NCBI GenBank assembly: GCA_020226215.1
Contig: CM035231.1
Location: 49,442,876 to 49,506,875 of the forward strand
Direction: 5' to 3'
Length of the DNA: 64,000 nucleotides
Source of the DNA: Sindora glabra
Lineage: Eukaryota; Streptophyta; Magnoliopsida; Fabales; Fabaceae
A program made the translations under genes and the position numbers. The notes beneath the pieces are model-generated. The model was not told the origin of the DNA. It ran no database searches and worked only from the letters and a program-made list of their open reading frames with translations. This document shows positions 23,701-34,581 of this stretch, in pieces; positions within the stretch are counted from its first letter, which is position 1; every line of letters starts with the position of its first letter.

Positions 23701-26230
23701 TTGTAACTTTTTTTACTTTTATGGTTTTGCTTCTAATTTTTTTTCTCATTCTATCTTCTTTTGTGTTTCTATTTTCTTTTCCATATTTATGCTTGTCAAT
23801 AAAAGACATTAAAGATAGTGTCTAAATTAGGTTTAAGAAAGGAATAAAAAAATTATTTGTAAAAATCATTAATTTTATTTTATCTGTAAAGAATGGCCGA
23901 ATAAAAAGTTATTCTTAACTCTTAATACGTATCCCATTAATAATATGTTTTCTTTGATGATTTATCCTTATTAAAAAAAAGATTTTCATTTTTAAAATTC
24001 CATTTTAAGTGTTCTTTTTTTTTAATTTTAGGTTTTCTAGGTGCTTTTCACTAATTTTAAGAATTGTACGTCTTAAGTATGAATTTACTAGATTTAAAGG
24101 TTTTATAGTATAATTGAACAATTGTCTTGCTTTTAAAATTGATAAGCTTGACAATAAAATTTAAATTGAAAAAATCAAGTTTAACAACCCTTAACCGTGA
24201 AACTTTGAGCCTTTTTAACTAATCATGACTATCTTTTTTTACATGTGAGATTCATCAATTATATTGTCACTTTAAAACTTGTTTTGATTCTTGATGAGAT
24301 TACATTTTCACATGCATGTACAAATATGATTAAAGTACTTTTTTTTCTTTGAATGAATTATTTATACATAAATAACTAAACTTTGCATTTTCATTGACTA
24401 GCCCTTTTGTGTCTAATTTATCTTTTCTTATTTTTAACTCATTGTAAGTTTAAAGTAAAAATAAATAAATAAAATTTTTTTTACATAATCTTAGAGGTTA
24501 GGAGAGTAATAAATCAATAAGAAGATAGGTCCTTAAATAAATATGGAAGTGTATCAAGTGCTTGTTGGAAGGGAAAAGTTTAAAAAAATAAAAATAAAAA
24601 ATAAAAAAGAAGTAAAAAGAAAAAAGAACAAAAACAAAGAAAATAAAGAAAAGCAAAACATAATAATAAAAAAGGAAAGGATAATATATCATTAGGGTAA
24701 CTGCAATTCCAATTATACGCTTTTTTAATCACTTGTTATTTAGATTCATCCATATACTTTTTTAATCTCTTTTGTTGATAACTTCTTATTCCACATTCTA
24801 ACTTTTATTTTACCTTGATCTCATTACAATCTTTAATAAGAACTTTTGATTTGCTTTGTACATATGAATTAGGTAGTAGAGATTAAGAATGCAAGCAAGG
24901 TTATGGTAATACAATTTTTAATAGGTTAGGTTTGAGTGAAACATACCTTTAAACACTTAAAAGATTGAGAGTATGATTTGTGAAATACTATCAATTTGGT
25001 TATTTCTTTCTCAAATAAAACTATCATACTTTTTGGTTCCAGATGAAAAGCATTATTAATTCATGAATGTTATAATTTCTTTACATTATAATAAATTTCT
25101 TACTTGTGACTTTGCATTCCTGACTTTAATGAAAAATTAGAGTTTTAGATTTTTTGTTCACTTAGGATGTGCTAAACTAAGTATTGAGAGATTCTATAAA
25201 ACCAATTTTCATTTCTTTAATTAGCTCATTCTTAACTTTTTAAGATTTTTCTAAAGCTCAATTGAGTTAAATTGTTCATATTTTGTGAAATTGGGTCCAT
25301 TTAGATCAAGTTATAGTTATTAGAAGAAGTTAAATGGATTTAGACTCGGCATGATCAATTGAATCTTATCAAAGAAAAATTTGTTTGCATTATACCATGG
25401 CTAACTCTATTAAAAAGATTGATAAGGATATGTGCTAAAAAGAATCATATACTGTGAAGAATGCTTTCTCTAGTGAAGCTTTGATCCTTACATATATGAA
25501 TGATGAAGAGTTACAACAACTTGTTAACTTAGATAGGGTAAAATGAATTATGCTTGAAGTATATTCATCTTTCATGTACCAATGAGGTTAGTATATTTTT
25601 CCATGAAAGCAAAAAAGAGACATTTCATATTTAGGAGTGAAATAAGTGAAATCTTTTCAAGAATTTAGCAAATCGCTTATATAATCAGACTTATCATGAT
25701 TAGTTTTATAATTTATGCTGATTAAATAATATACAAGGCAACTAACATTATTGTTCTAAAATATATTGTCAAAAAGCTAAAATCCCTTGTAAACCCTATT
25801 GCAAATAACATTTGTTACATTCCATGTTAAAATCTTTTACTTAATGATTTTCCAATCTTAGGGTTTATTGCAATAATAATATTCATTATTATGTCTTTCC
25901 CTTTCTCTTTATCTAAATATCATGCATCTTCATATGGTAACAGTGTATTGGGATACTATGAAACATCTTGCCTTTCTGAATATGTCTTGATGTAATCAAT
26001 AATGCATATATGATTAAACTAAGCATTAGGATTGTTTTAATTCTAATAGATAGAAAATAGGAGCAATGTTGGTGGAAGGTTTAAATTAAACAAGTAGGAA
26101 TGTGTATAATGGGAAATGGAAAAATTCATTACTCTCTAAACATGACCTTTTTAGGAGAAAGTCCCTAAAAAGATGAAGAAGCTTTTCAGAGAGACAATTA
26201 AGTCATTATTACATGCATTACATTTTTACA
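23701..26230 (+). other. Element A internal non-coding region
   Basis: AT-rich and colinear with 61200-63560 of copy C. Shared landmarks are the simple-sequence A/G-rich tract at 24575-24670 (matching 62070-62160) and the GTTGATAACTTCT stretch (24773; 62258). A weak reading at about 25390-25550 (IKKIDKDMC, YTVKNAFSSEALI, YMNDEELQQLVNLDRVK) might be a remnant of a structural protein, but I cannot assign it. Confidence 0.55.
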
Positions 26231-26259
26231 TCAAGACATGCTTGCATGATTTACTTTTT

Positions 26260-28190
26260 GCATCATTAAATTAAACTCAATCAAGTTGAGTTAAGCTTGT
26301 GTTAATTTAGATTATTTACATTTTCATTAAATTAAATTAAATCAAGTTGGATTAAGCTTGTATCACACCAAGCCATTTACTGTTTGCATTATTAAATCGA
26401 ATTCAATCAAGTTAAGTTAAGTTTGTATCAATACAAGTCATTTACTTTTTCATTAAATTGAATTCAATTAAATTAGGTCAAGTCGATGTCAATTCAAATC
26501 ATTTACCTTTTTAAATCAAACCTAGTCAATTTAGGTTATTTCCTTCTCATTATTAAATTAAATTCAATTAAGTTAGGTTAAGCCTATGTCAATCTAGATA
26601 ATTTACCTTTTTGAATTGAACCTAGTCAATCGAGGTTAGTTCCTCCTTATCGTTAAATCGAACTTAATTAAGTTAGGCATGTGTCTATCCTACCTTTTCA
26701 AACCAAACCTAGTCAATTTAGGTTATTTTCTTTTCATCATTAAATTAAACTCAACCAAATTAAGTTAAACCTGTGTTAGTTTAAGTCATTTACTTTTTCA
26801 TTAAATCAAATTCAATTAAGTTAGGTCAAGCTTGTGTTAATCTAAGTTATTTATATTTTTAAACTGAAGTGGTTAATCTATATTATTTTCTTTTCATCAT
26901 TAGATTGAATTTAATCAAGTTAAGTTAAGCTTGCATTTTTGAATCAAACTTATATCAGTTTAGGTCAATTGCCTTTTTAAATCAAGCCCAGTCAAGCTAG
27001 GTTAAACCTGGTCAATCTAAGTTATTTCCTTTTATTATTAAATTAAATTCAATTAAGTTGAATTAAGCTTGTGTCAATTCGGGTCATTTACTCTTTGTAT
27101 TGCTAATTCAAACTCAATTAAATTGAGTTGAGCTTATATCAATCTAGGTTATTTCCTCTTCATCATTAAATTGAAGTCTAATAAGTTGAGTTGAACTTAT
27201 GTTAATCTAGGTCAATTACCTTTCCATTTTTAAATCAAGCCTAGTCAAGTTAAGTCAAACCTAGTCAATCCAAGTTATTTACTTAATCATGTTAAGTTAC
27301 TTATTTACCTTTTTAAATCAAACTTAGTTAAGTTGGGTTGAGCTTGTGTCAATTTAGGATAATTGCTTTTCCATTTTTAAATCAAGTCTAGTCAAGCTAG
27401 GTCAAACCTAGTTAATCTATGTTATTTCTTTTTCATCATTAAATTGAACTCAATCAAGTTAAGTTAAACTTGTGTCAATCTAAGCTATTTTCTTTTCATT
27501 ATTAAATTGAATTCAGTCAAGTTAAGTTAAGCTTATGTCAATTCAAGTCAATTGCCTTTCCATTTTTAAATTAAGCCTAGTTAAGTTTGGTCAAACCTGG
27601 TCAGTCTAGGTTATTTCTTTTTCATTGTTAAATGGAAATCGATTAAGTTAAGTTAAGCTTATATCAATCTAGTTATTTACTTAATCTTATTAAGTTAATC
27701 CTGTGTCAACCTATGTCATTTACTTAATCAAACTTGGTCAAGTTAGGTCGAGTTTGTGTCAATCTAGCATATTTTCCTTTTCATCATTAAATCAAACTCA
27801 ATTAAGTTAAGTTAAACTCGTGTCAATCCAAATCATTTACCTTTTTAAATTGAAGCTGGTTAATCTAAGTTATTTTCTTTCTTATTGTTAAATCGAATTT
27901 AGCCAAGTTAAGTTGAGCCTATATCAATCTAAGTCATTTATCTTTTATTTTTTTAATTAAACCTAATTAAGTTAGGTTGAACTTATTTCATATTCATTGT
28001 TAAATTAAACCTAATGAAGCTGGGTCAAGCTTGCATTATCTAAGTCATTTATTTTAAACCTAATTAAGTTTGGTTAAACTTATTTCAATTCAATTACTAA
28101 GCCAAACTTAGTAAAGTTCGGCTAAAACTGTACCAATTTGGTTTATTTATTTTTGTTAAACATATTTAAGTCAAGTTGAATTTGTAAGAA
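26260..28190 (+). repeat. Degenerate ~62 bp tandem array in the 3' part of element A
   Basis: About 30 diverged units follow one another. Each carries a core like CAAGTTAAGTTAAGCTTGTG-TCAAT, then a YYWAGGTYATTTAC block and a TTAAATYRAAYYYARTCAAG block. Core-to-core distances are mostly 60-68 bases, with some of about 95. Alternate units lean to a TTTTTAAATCAAACC or a CATCATTAAATTGAA variant, so a higher-order two-unit period of about 125 bases may exist. A few more eroded units lie at 28920-29050. The same array begins at about 63570 in copy C. Tandem arrays in the 3' untranslated region next to the LTR are known for Tat/Ogre elements. Confidence 0.85.
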
Positions 28191-29150
28191 ATAGCTCTTC
28201 CACTAAACTTAACCCAGTGTTAGTGGATTGAATCATACTTACCCTTTTTTTTGTCAAGGCACCATAGTCCTATATGTTAAAAAAAACTTCTTTCTCTTTT
28301 TCTTGGCACTATCTCTTTCTCAATCCCTTTCTATATTTATTCCTTCATTATGCCCCTCCTTACTATTATTCCCTTATCTTTTTTCAATCTTCATCACCCC
28401 AATTTCTATTTTTTTCTCTTTAATTTCTTATTAGCCTCTTCATCATCATTCTTTTATCTTCTATCAACCTTTATCACCCAATCTCTCTACCTTTCTTCAA
28501 TCTCTTGCTAGCCATCTTTGATTTCTTCTACTCTTGCCTTGGACTGCCACTGCACTATTTCATGCTAGAACGGAGATGCTGCAATAATTTGAATGCTTAT
28601 TAATCTTGCACAAATTTGAAGAAAAAGATGTCACAATTGGAAATTGTGTATTTTAGTTGTTATACTCCATGATATAGCTCTAATATATGTGGTGATTTAT
28701 GATCCATGACATCATGATAGTTACCCTTATTTAGGGTTAGATCAATAGGAGATGATTTGTTGTTCCTTTCAAAAAGTGTTAATAAATGCTCAGTAAATGA
28801 TCTTGTGTAATTATTGTTTACTTAAAATTATATGTTATGTTCAAATTCCATAATAAATATCAATGAAAATTCTCCATAATAATCTTTTCTCAATGGTGTC
28901 ATGCTAATAACATGTTTACATAAAACCAATTTACTTTTTTTCTTGTTGTTAAATTGAATCTAGTTAGATTGGATCAACCTTACATCAATTCAAGTTATTT
29001 ATTTTCTCATTATTAATTCAAGCTCTTTCAAGAGAAGTTAAGTTTCCATTATAAATCATTAACATTTCATAATTAAATTATTCTCATTTATCATGGATTG
29101 TGTTAATACCTTAACTTATCTTCTAATTCTAGAAGGATAAGTAAAAGGAG
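28191..29150. other. 3' end of element A internal region
   Basis: Pyrimidine-rich stretch 28240-28520, then AT-rich sequence without recognisable coding content. The 68-codon frame at 28228-28434 is low-complexity and looks spurious. Confidence 0.5.
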
Positions 29151-29153
29151 CAG
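29132..29153 (+). other. Candidate polypurine tract of element A
   Basis: GAAGGATAAGTAAAAGGAGC-AG lies a few bases upstream of the 3' LTR start (29158), the place where plus-strand DNA synthesis is primed in LTR retrotransposons. Confidence 0.5.
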
Positions 29154-29157
29154 TTAT

Positions 29158-32100
29158 TGACATTTAATTTTGTCCAGATAATAATATATTTTAAAAAATT
29201 AAAAGAATTTTCACAATCAAAAATAAAAAAAATCACTTATGTAATCTTTTTCTTATTTTTCTCAAGATTCACATAGGTAAATGGAAGAGAGCCTTGAATA
29301 TGCTTTTGAAGATTTTGTAGCCAAAAATTTTAAAATTTGGTTACCATCATTCCACTAAACTTCACGGGGGGATGAATACCACTAAAGCCACTATTAGTTA
29401 TAATGCATTCCCCTACTAAAGCTTATTTTGCATATAATGTAATGAGGCAAGTTCATTAAAGGAGAATAACTTCCATATCTTCTTACATACCAAAACTTGT
29501 TTCTATCCAAACTGTCTCTTTCTTAACCTATTTTTCATAAAACCTATAAAAGGAAAGGTGGAGGAAGAAGAAGAAATGAAAAGGATGTGTAAAGATGAAA
29601 TGGATAGCTTAGTTAAGATTGTTGAGAAAGCTAAAAAGATGGAGAATTTGGAAAAGAAAGTTACTCTTGTTACTTCCAAGAAGTATATTGAGGCTACTGT
29701 GAATTCTATCATCACTCTTATGAAATTAGCTTGAAGAAGGCTCTTCTTTAGTTCAGTTATTGTATCTCTATTTTTAAAAAAAAAATTATAAAAAAAATTA
29801 AAGAATGACCTTTTTAAGAAAGAATAGACAATGGGTGGGATGGCTCAGTTAATCCCATTATAACCATTCTATCTCACTTTTTTTTGTTTGTTTAATTTTT
29901 TTAATATTATAATGAAATGGGATAGGATGACACTACTGGGTCCATCCCATCCCATTTACTTTTATTTTTTTATTTTTTAATGCTAATTTTATTTTTTCTT
30001 TTAAAAGAATTGTTTAACATATAATATTAAGGTGTTATTTTCAAGTAATTCTTTTAAAAAAATAAATTAAAATAGTTTAAGAATTCAATTTATTTTAATA
30101 TTCTTGAGGTAATAGATATTTTAAAAGTTAAAATAGGTGAGCCGACTAAACTAAAAAAGTTTCAGTTCTATTGAATGAAAAATTATCTTATATTTACCAT
30201 TTTTTATATATGATGTGTTTTAATTTATTTTATTCATAATTTATATTATGTCTTTATTTATTTTTTAAAAAAAGATATTATTGTAAAAGACAAATTAAGG
30301 GAGAAAGAAAGAGATTATCTTTTTAAAAAAAGGCATAGGATAGGATGGCACTATGCATTGTGCTATCCCACCTATGTACTTTTTGAAAAAAAATTTAAAT
30401 TTATAAATAAATTATTTTGATTTTATATTTCAACAATGTTATTTGTACATATTAATAAATTATTTTTTATAATTCTTACGATAGAATAAATTAAAATAGT
30501 TAACAAATTTAATTTATTTTAATATTCTTAAAGTGAGAGACATTTTAAAAATTAAATTAGGTGAGCTATTTAAATTAAAAAAATTTAATATTATTGTACA
30601 TAAAAATCATCTTATATTTATCATTTTTGTATATGATATGTTTTAATTTTATTTCATTCTATTGAAATTATATGTGCACTAATAATTTATATTGTATCTC
30701 TATTTATTATTCTAAAAAATATTATATATTTTTGTAATGATGAAATAATATTGAAGTTAATTGAAAGTGCAATAAATATAATTTTAATTTGTTTGAATAA
30801 TTTTTTAATTTAGATTTAACCATGAAGTTAGATAAATGTGATACTTTAGAAATTATGAAATAATATTTAAATTATGATTTTAATTTTTTTTTAAAAAAAT
30901 TATTTAGATTTAATCACTAAGATAGATAAATTTGATACTTTACAATTTATAAAATAATATATGAATTATGATTTAATTTTTCTAAATAATTTATTTATTT
31001 AGATTTAGTCATGAGACTAGACAAATTTGATATTTTAAAAATTATGAAATAATATTAAAGTTATAATTTTGACTTTTCTAGATAATTTTTTATTTAGATT
31101 TGATTATAAAGTTAGATAAATTTGATATTTTAATAATTATGCAATAATATTAAAATTATAATTTTAATTTTTTGAATAATTTCTTATTTTAGATTTGGTT
31201 ATAAAGTTGGATAAATTTAATACTATAAATTAAAAATTATTGATTTAACATTTTTAAAAAAAATAAAATTACTTAAAATAATTTTTCTTTATCTTATTTT
31301 TTAAAAAAGTTATATTACAATCATTTCATTTAAAATCTTTCAAAAATAATAAAATAAAAATATTATGAAGTTGGAGAGATTTGATTACTAAATCAATTAA
31401 AATTAACTAAAATTAAAATAGTCATACTAATATTTTATAAAATATTAAGAAATAAAATTAATTAAAATACATGTGTATTGCCACAACATTACAAAAGCTG
31501 TCTAAAAATTTTCTTTTCTTATTTTTATTTAAAAATATATTTTCACAAACATTGCTTTGTAATAATTGTTTTGAACATATATATTATTCCAAAAAATAAT
31601 AATTTTATACTACCCACTTTTATAAGTATTATATATCACTTTTGATATTATGAAATGTAAAATGAAATATAATAATCATATTCTTAGAAAAATACACATA
31701 TATTATGATAAGGATCATTATAATTTATTTTAAAGATAAAATTAGAATAAATAGATAATCATTATTTGAATGGATGTTATAAGGTACTAATACATTCCAA
31801 TCATACCATTAATTAGAATACATGCTTATTGCCATAACATTACAAAAGCTATGTCTAAAAATTTTCTTTTTTTATTTAAAAAATATATTTTTATAAACAC
31901 TACTTTGTAAAAATTACTGTGAGCATATATATTATTCTAAAAAATAATAGCTTTATACTACCCACTCTTATAATTATTATGCATCACTTTTAATATTGTG
32001 AAATGTAAAGTGAGACAAATTAATCATATTTTTAGAAAAAACACACATATTATAATAAAGATAATCATAATTCATTCAAAAGATAAAATAAGTAATCGTT

Positions 32101-32696
32101 CTTTGGATGTACATTGTAAGATATTAATACTTTCCTTATATGTAAGGTATTAATACCTTCCAATCATACCATTAATTAGAATATATGCGTATTACCATGA
32201 CATTAAAAAAGTTATATTTAAAAATTTTCTTTTTTTATTTTTATTTAAAAAATATGTTTTCATAAATATTGCTTTATAATAATTGCTGTGAGCACATATA
32301 TTGTTCTGAAAAATAATAGCTTTATACTACTCACTCTTATAAGTATTATATATCACTTTTAATATTATGAAATGTAAAGTGAGATGTACTAATCATATTC
32401 TTAGAAAAATATACATATATTATAATAAGGATCATTATAATTTATTTTAAAGATAAAATTAAAATAAATAGGTAATTATTCTTTGAATGGATGTTGTAAA
32501 GTGCTAATACCTTCCTTATATGTAACCAAATCCCAAATCTAAACTTTAGAAATATAGACTTCTATTAGTGTTCTAATTATATTATTAAAAAATGATTGGT
32601 AGTAACTTCATTTTCTTTTTATTTATACTCCAATATTTTGAGAAGGCATAAAATTGCTTGCCTCCCACTATTTTCCGCGGGGTACATCACAACATC
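29158..32696 (+). repeat. 3' LTR of large element A
   Basis: About 3.5 kb, starting TGACATTTAATTTTG and ending GTACATCACAACATC. It is colinear with the 5' LTR but longer. The main reason is that a segment of about 355 bp has been repeated three times in tandem (31460-32520). A short open frame with a helical, charged sequence occurs at 29576-29734 (EEEEEMKRMCKDEMDSLVKI then EKAKKMENLEKKVTLVTSKK). The matching segment of the 5' LTR is broken, so I do not call it a gene. The divergence between LTRs is high, so the insertion is old. Confidence 0.82.
31460..32520 (+). repeat. Three tandem ~355 bp units inside the 3' LTR
   Basis: Units start with AATTARAATAYATGYRTATT at 31460, 31811 and 32174 (spacing 351 and 363). 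Each runs through a TTACAAAAGCTAT block, an AAATTTTCTTTT block, a GAGCATATATATT block, a TATACTACYCACT block and a GGATGTT-TAAGGTRYTAATAC end. The 5' LTR holds only one such unit (around 20500-20830), so the triplication arose in or after this LTR. Confidence 0.88.
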
Positions 32697-34181
32697 TAGT
32701 ATGTCTCCACTCAAAGCACTAAGTGTTGATGGTCTTTGTGCAATGTTCTTTCAAAGTCAATGGGATGTAGTAGGCAACTCGATATGTGAGCTCATCTAGA
32801 ATATCTTTAGCGCCTTTAAAAAATAAAGAAGATAAATAGTACTACTTTAGTACTTATCTCATAACAAGTAATTCAACATCTAAAGTAGTTTAGACTTATA
32901 AGTTTATGCAATGTAATTTATAAGATTGTTACTAAAATAATTACCAATAGGATAAAAGTTTATTTAAGTCACCTAATATCACTTAACCAATGCAGTTTCA
33001 TTCCTGGAAGACATAGTTTTGATAATGTGATAGTTACACAAGAGGTTACCCATTCAATAAGAAGCAAGAAAGGGAAGAAAAAGTAAATGGTAATTAAAGT
33101 ATATCTTAAAAAGGTGTATGATTTTTTATATTGGAATTTTCTGAAGAATACTTTAAAGGAAATTAGCCTTTCAGCTAGTATCATCTCTATTATTATGGCT
33201 TATGTCTCACTATACTTAATGCAAGTTTTTTGAAATGTCAACTTTTTTATTCTTTTATTCTAACCTATGGAATCAGGTATAAGGTTATCCTTTCCCCTTG
33301 ATCTTTTTATTTTTTATCAAAAATCTTGCTCATTGCAATAGTTATGCTATACAAGCTAAACTATGAAAGCCAATTACACTTAAAATAAATGGCCCACAAA
33401 TTTCTCATTTATTCATTGTTGATAATTTGGTTCTATTTGTTAAAGCTTTAATGGAGAAAATAGATATTATTAATTCTTGTCTTAATATCTTTAGTGCCTT
33501 ATTTGGTCAAAAGTTTAGCCAAGAAAAAAATAAGAGTTTTCTTTTCCAAGAATGTCAATCATAATTATGTGGGTTAAATTAATGGTGCTCTTAGTTTTTC
33601 TTTAGCTGTTGACTTAGGTAAATACCTCTCAACCTATGAGTGGGTAAATACCTTCGAGTTTCTAGGTGCCATAGCATCACGAGAATGATTAATTCTACCT
33701 ATAGACATATTATTGAGAACATTAGGAGCAAACTGACTAATTGGAAGGCTCACACTTTTGCTTTTGCAAGATAGATGACTCTTTTTAAAGTGATTTTATT
33801 TAGCCTACCCATGGACTTAATGCAAAATACTTCTTCCCATACGACATTTACGATAAAATTGAGAAATGCATAAGAAGATTCATTTAGGGCTCTTCGTCTG
33901 AGTAAAGAAAACCTCACTTGGTTACTTGGAATCAAGAATGCGAATCCAAACATAATAAAGGCCTTAGGATCCATGATTTATAAATGTTAAATGAAGCCTT
34001 TCTAATGCAAATTGGTTTTAATCTTATAGCTAATAAGGAGTCTTTGTGGGCCAAAGTTATTTGACAAAAATATGGTTGTGGGGGATAAACTTATACCTGT
34101 AATGAATCACAAATCTATTTTTTCAAATTTATGGAAAAGGACTAATAAGATGTCGCCATGGCTAATTGATTCAATAAGCAT
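32697..34181 (+). pseudogene. LINE-2 fragment 2: reverse transcriptase and following region
   Basis: Resumes LINE-2 ORF2 where fragment 1 stops. Reads SMSPLKALSVDGLCAMFFQS then WDVVGNSICELI (32697-32800), the KAPGxDGxxxxFFQxxW motif of plant L1 RT. Then LNQCSFIPGRHSFDNVIVTQ and EVTHSIRSKKGKK (about 32975-33080), VYLKKVYDFLYWNF, and ISHLFIVDNLVLFVKAL (about 33395-33450), where the catalytic FADD reads IVDN. After the RT core come SSKLTNWKAHTFAFA-like and SLCGPKLF sequences up to DSISI at 34181. There the Copia element is inserted. Several stops and the altered active site show that it is not functional. Confidence 0.88.
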
Positions 34182-34516
34182 TGTTAAGGATTGATTAAAG
34201 TTGCACATAGGGATTGGATTTAGACTAAGTCTTGCGGACTTGGTCATGTTTTTGTTAACTAAGGTTTCTGAGTGTATTTGGCTAATAAGATAAGAAGTTA
34301 TTTTAGTAGAATTAAGAGTTTGTTGAGATTAGTTTGCATTGTTTATGTTGACTATTATTTTTAGCTTTATAAATGTTGGTTGTAAGCCTATAAATAGGCA
34401 TGTTTCTCATTCATTAAACATAACGAGTAGAACATCTTCTTTAACTATATTATTTTTTATCTTTTCTACATACATTATAGCACCTCTTCACCTTGTAGTG
34501 CAAAAATTTTCCAGCA
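34182..34516 (+). repeat. 5' LTR of the Copia element
   Basis: Starts TGTTAAGG and ends TTTTCCAGCA. It matches 38518-38865 throughout. Differences include a 12-14 base gap near 34215 relative to the 3' LTR. A TATAAATAGGCATG box at about 34388 is a plausible promoter TATA region. Confidence 0.96.
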
Positions 34517-34520
34517 TTAC

Positions 34521-34532
34521 TGGTATTCGAGC
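34521..34532 (+). other. Copia primer-binding site
   Basis: TGGTATTCGAGC lies 4 bases after the 5' LTR. It differs by one to two bases from the TGGTATCAGAGC that pairs with initiator methionine tRNA. Confidence 0.85.
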
Positions 34533-34581
34533 TAAGTTGGATCATAATAAGGGCGTTTGACTAATAGCAACTAGTAGTAAT

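Larger units (their letters stand above)
18143..32696 (+). mobile_element. Large non-autonomous LTR retrotransposon, Tat/Ogre-like, copy A (complete)
   Basis: Two diverged direct repeats (18143-21137 and 29158-32696) act as LTRs around an internal region of about 8 kb. The insertion splits LINE-2, whose reading frame is LTEEIKMLVFSI on the left and SMSPLKALSVDG on the right. TAGTAT lies at both edges (18137-18142 and 32697-32702), consistent with a 5-6 bp target duplication. After the 5' LTR comes TTGGTGACTTCATTGGGGA, close to the TTGGCGACTCCRCTGGGGA that follows 5' LTRs of Tat/Ogre Gypsy elements. A purine-rich tract precedes the 3' LTR. I recognise no gag, protease, RT, RNase H or integrase inside. 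What is present instead is an unrecognised coding remnant, a captured LOG sequence and a degenerate tandem array. It therefore looks like a large retrotransposon derivative mobilised in trans. A second copy starts at 55771. Confidence 0.8.

Noticed and set aside
24498..24692. Phe/Tyr-rich minus-strand frame
   Set aside because: Translation of a simple A/G-rich tract, also present at 62070-62160 in copy C.
26260..28190. Possibility that the repeated array is a CRISPR
   Set aside because: The units are degenerate throughout with no conserved repeat plus unique spacer pattern, and the context is a plant retrotransposon.
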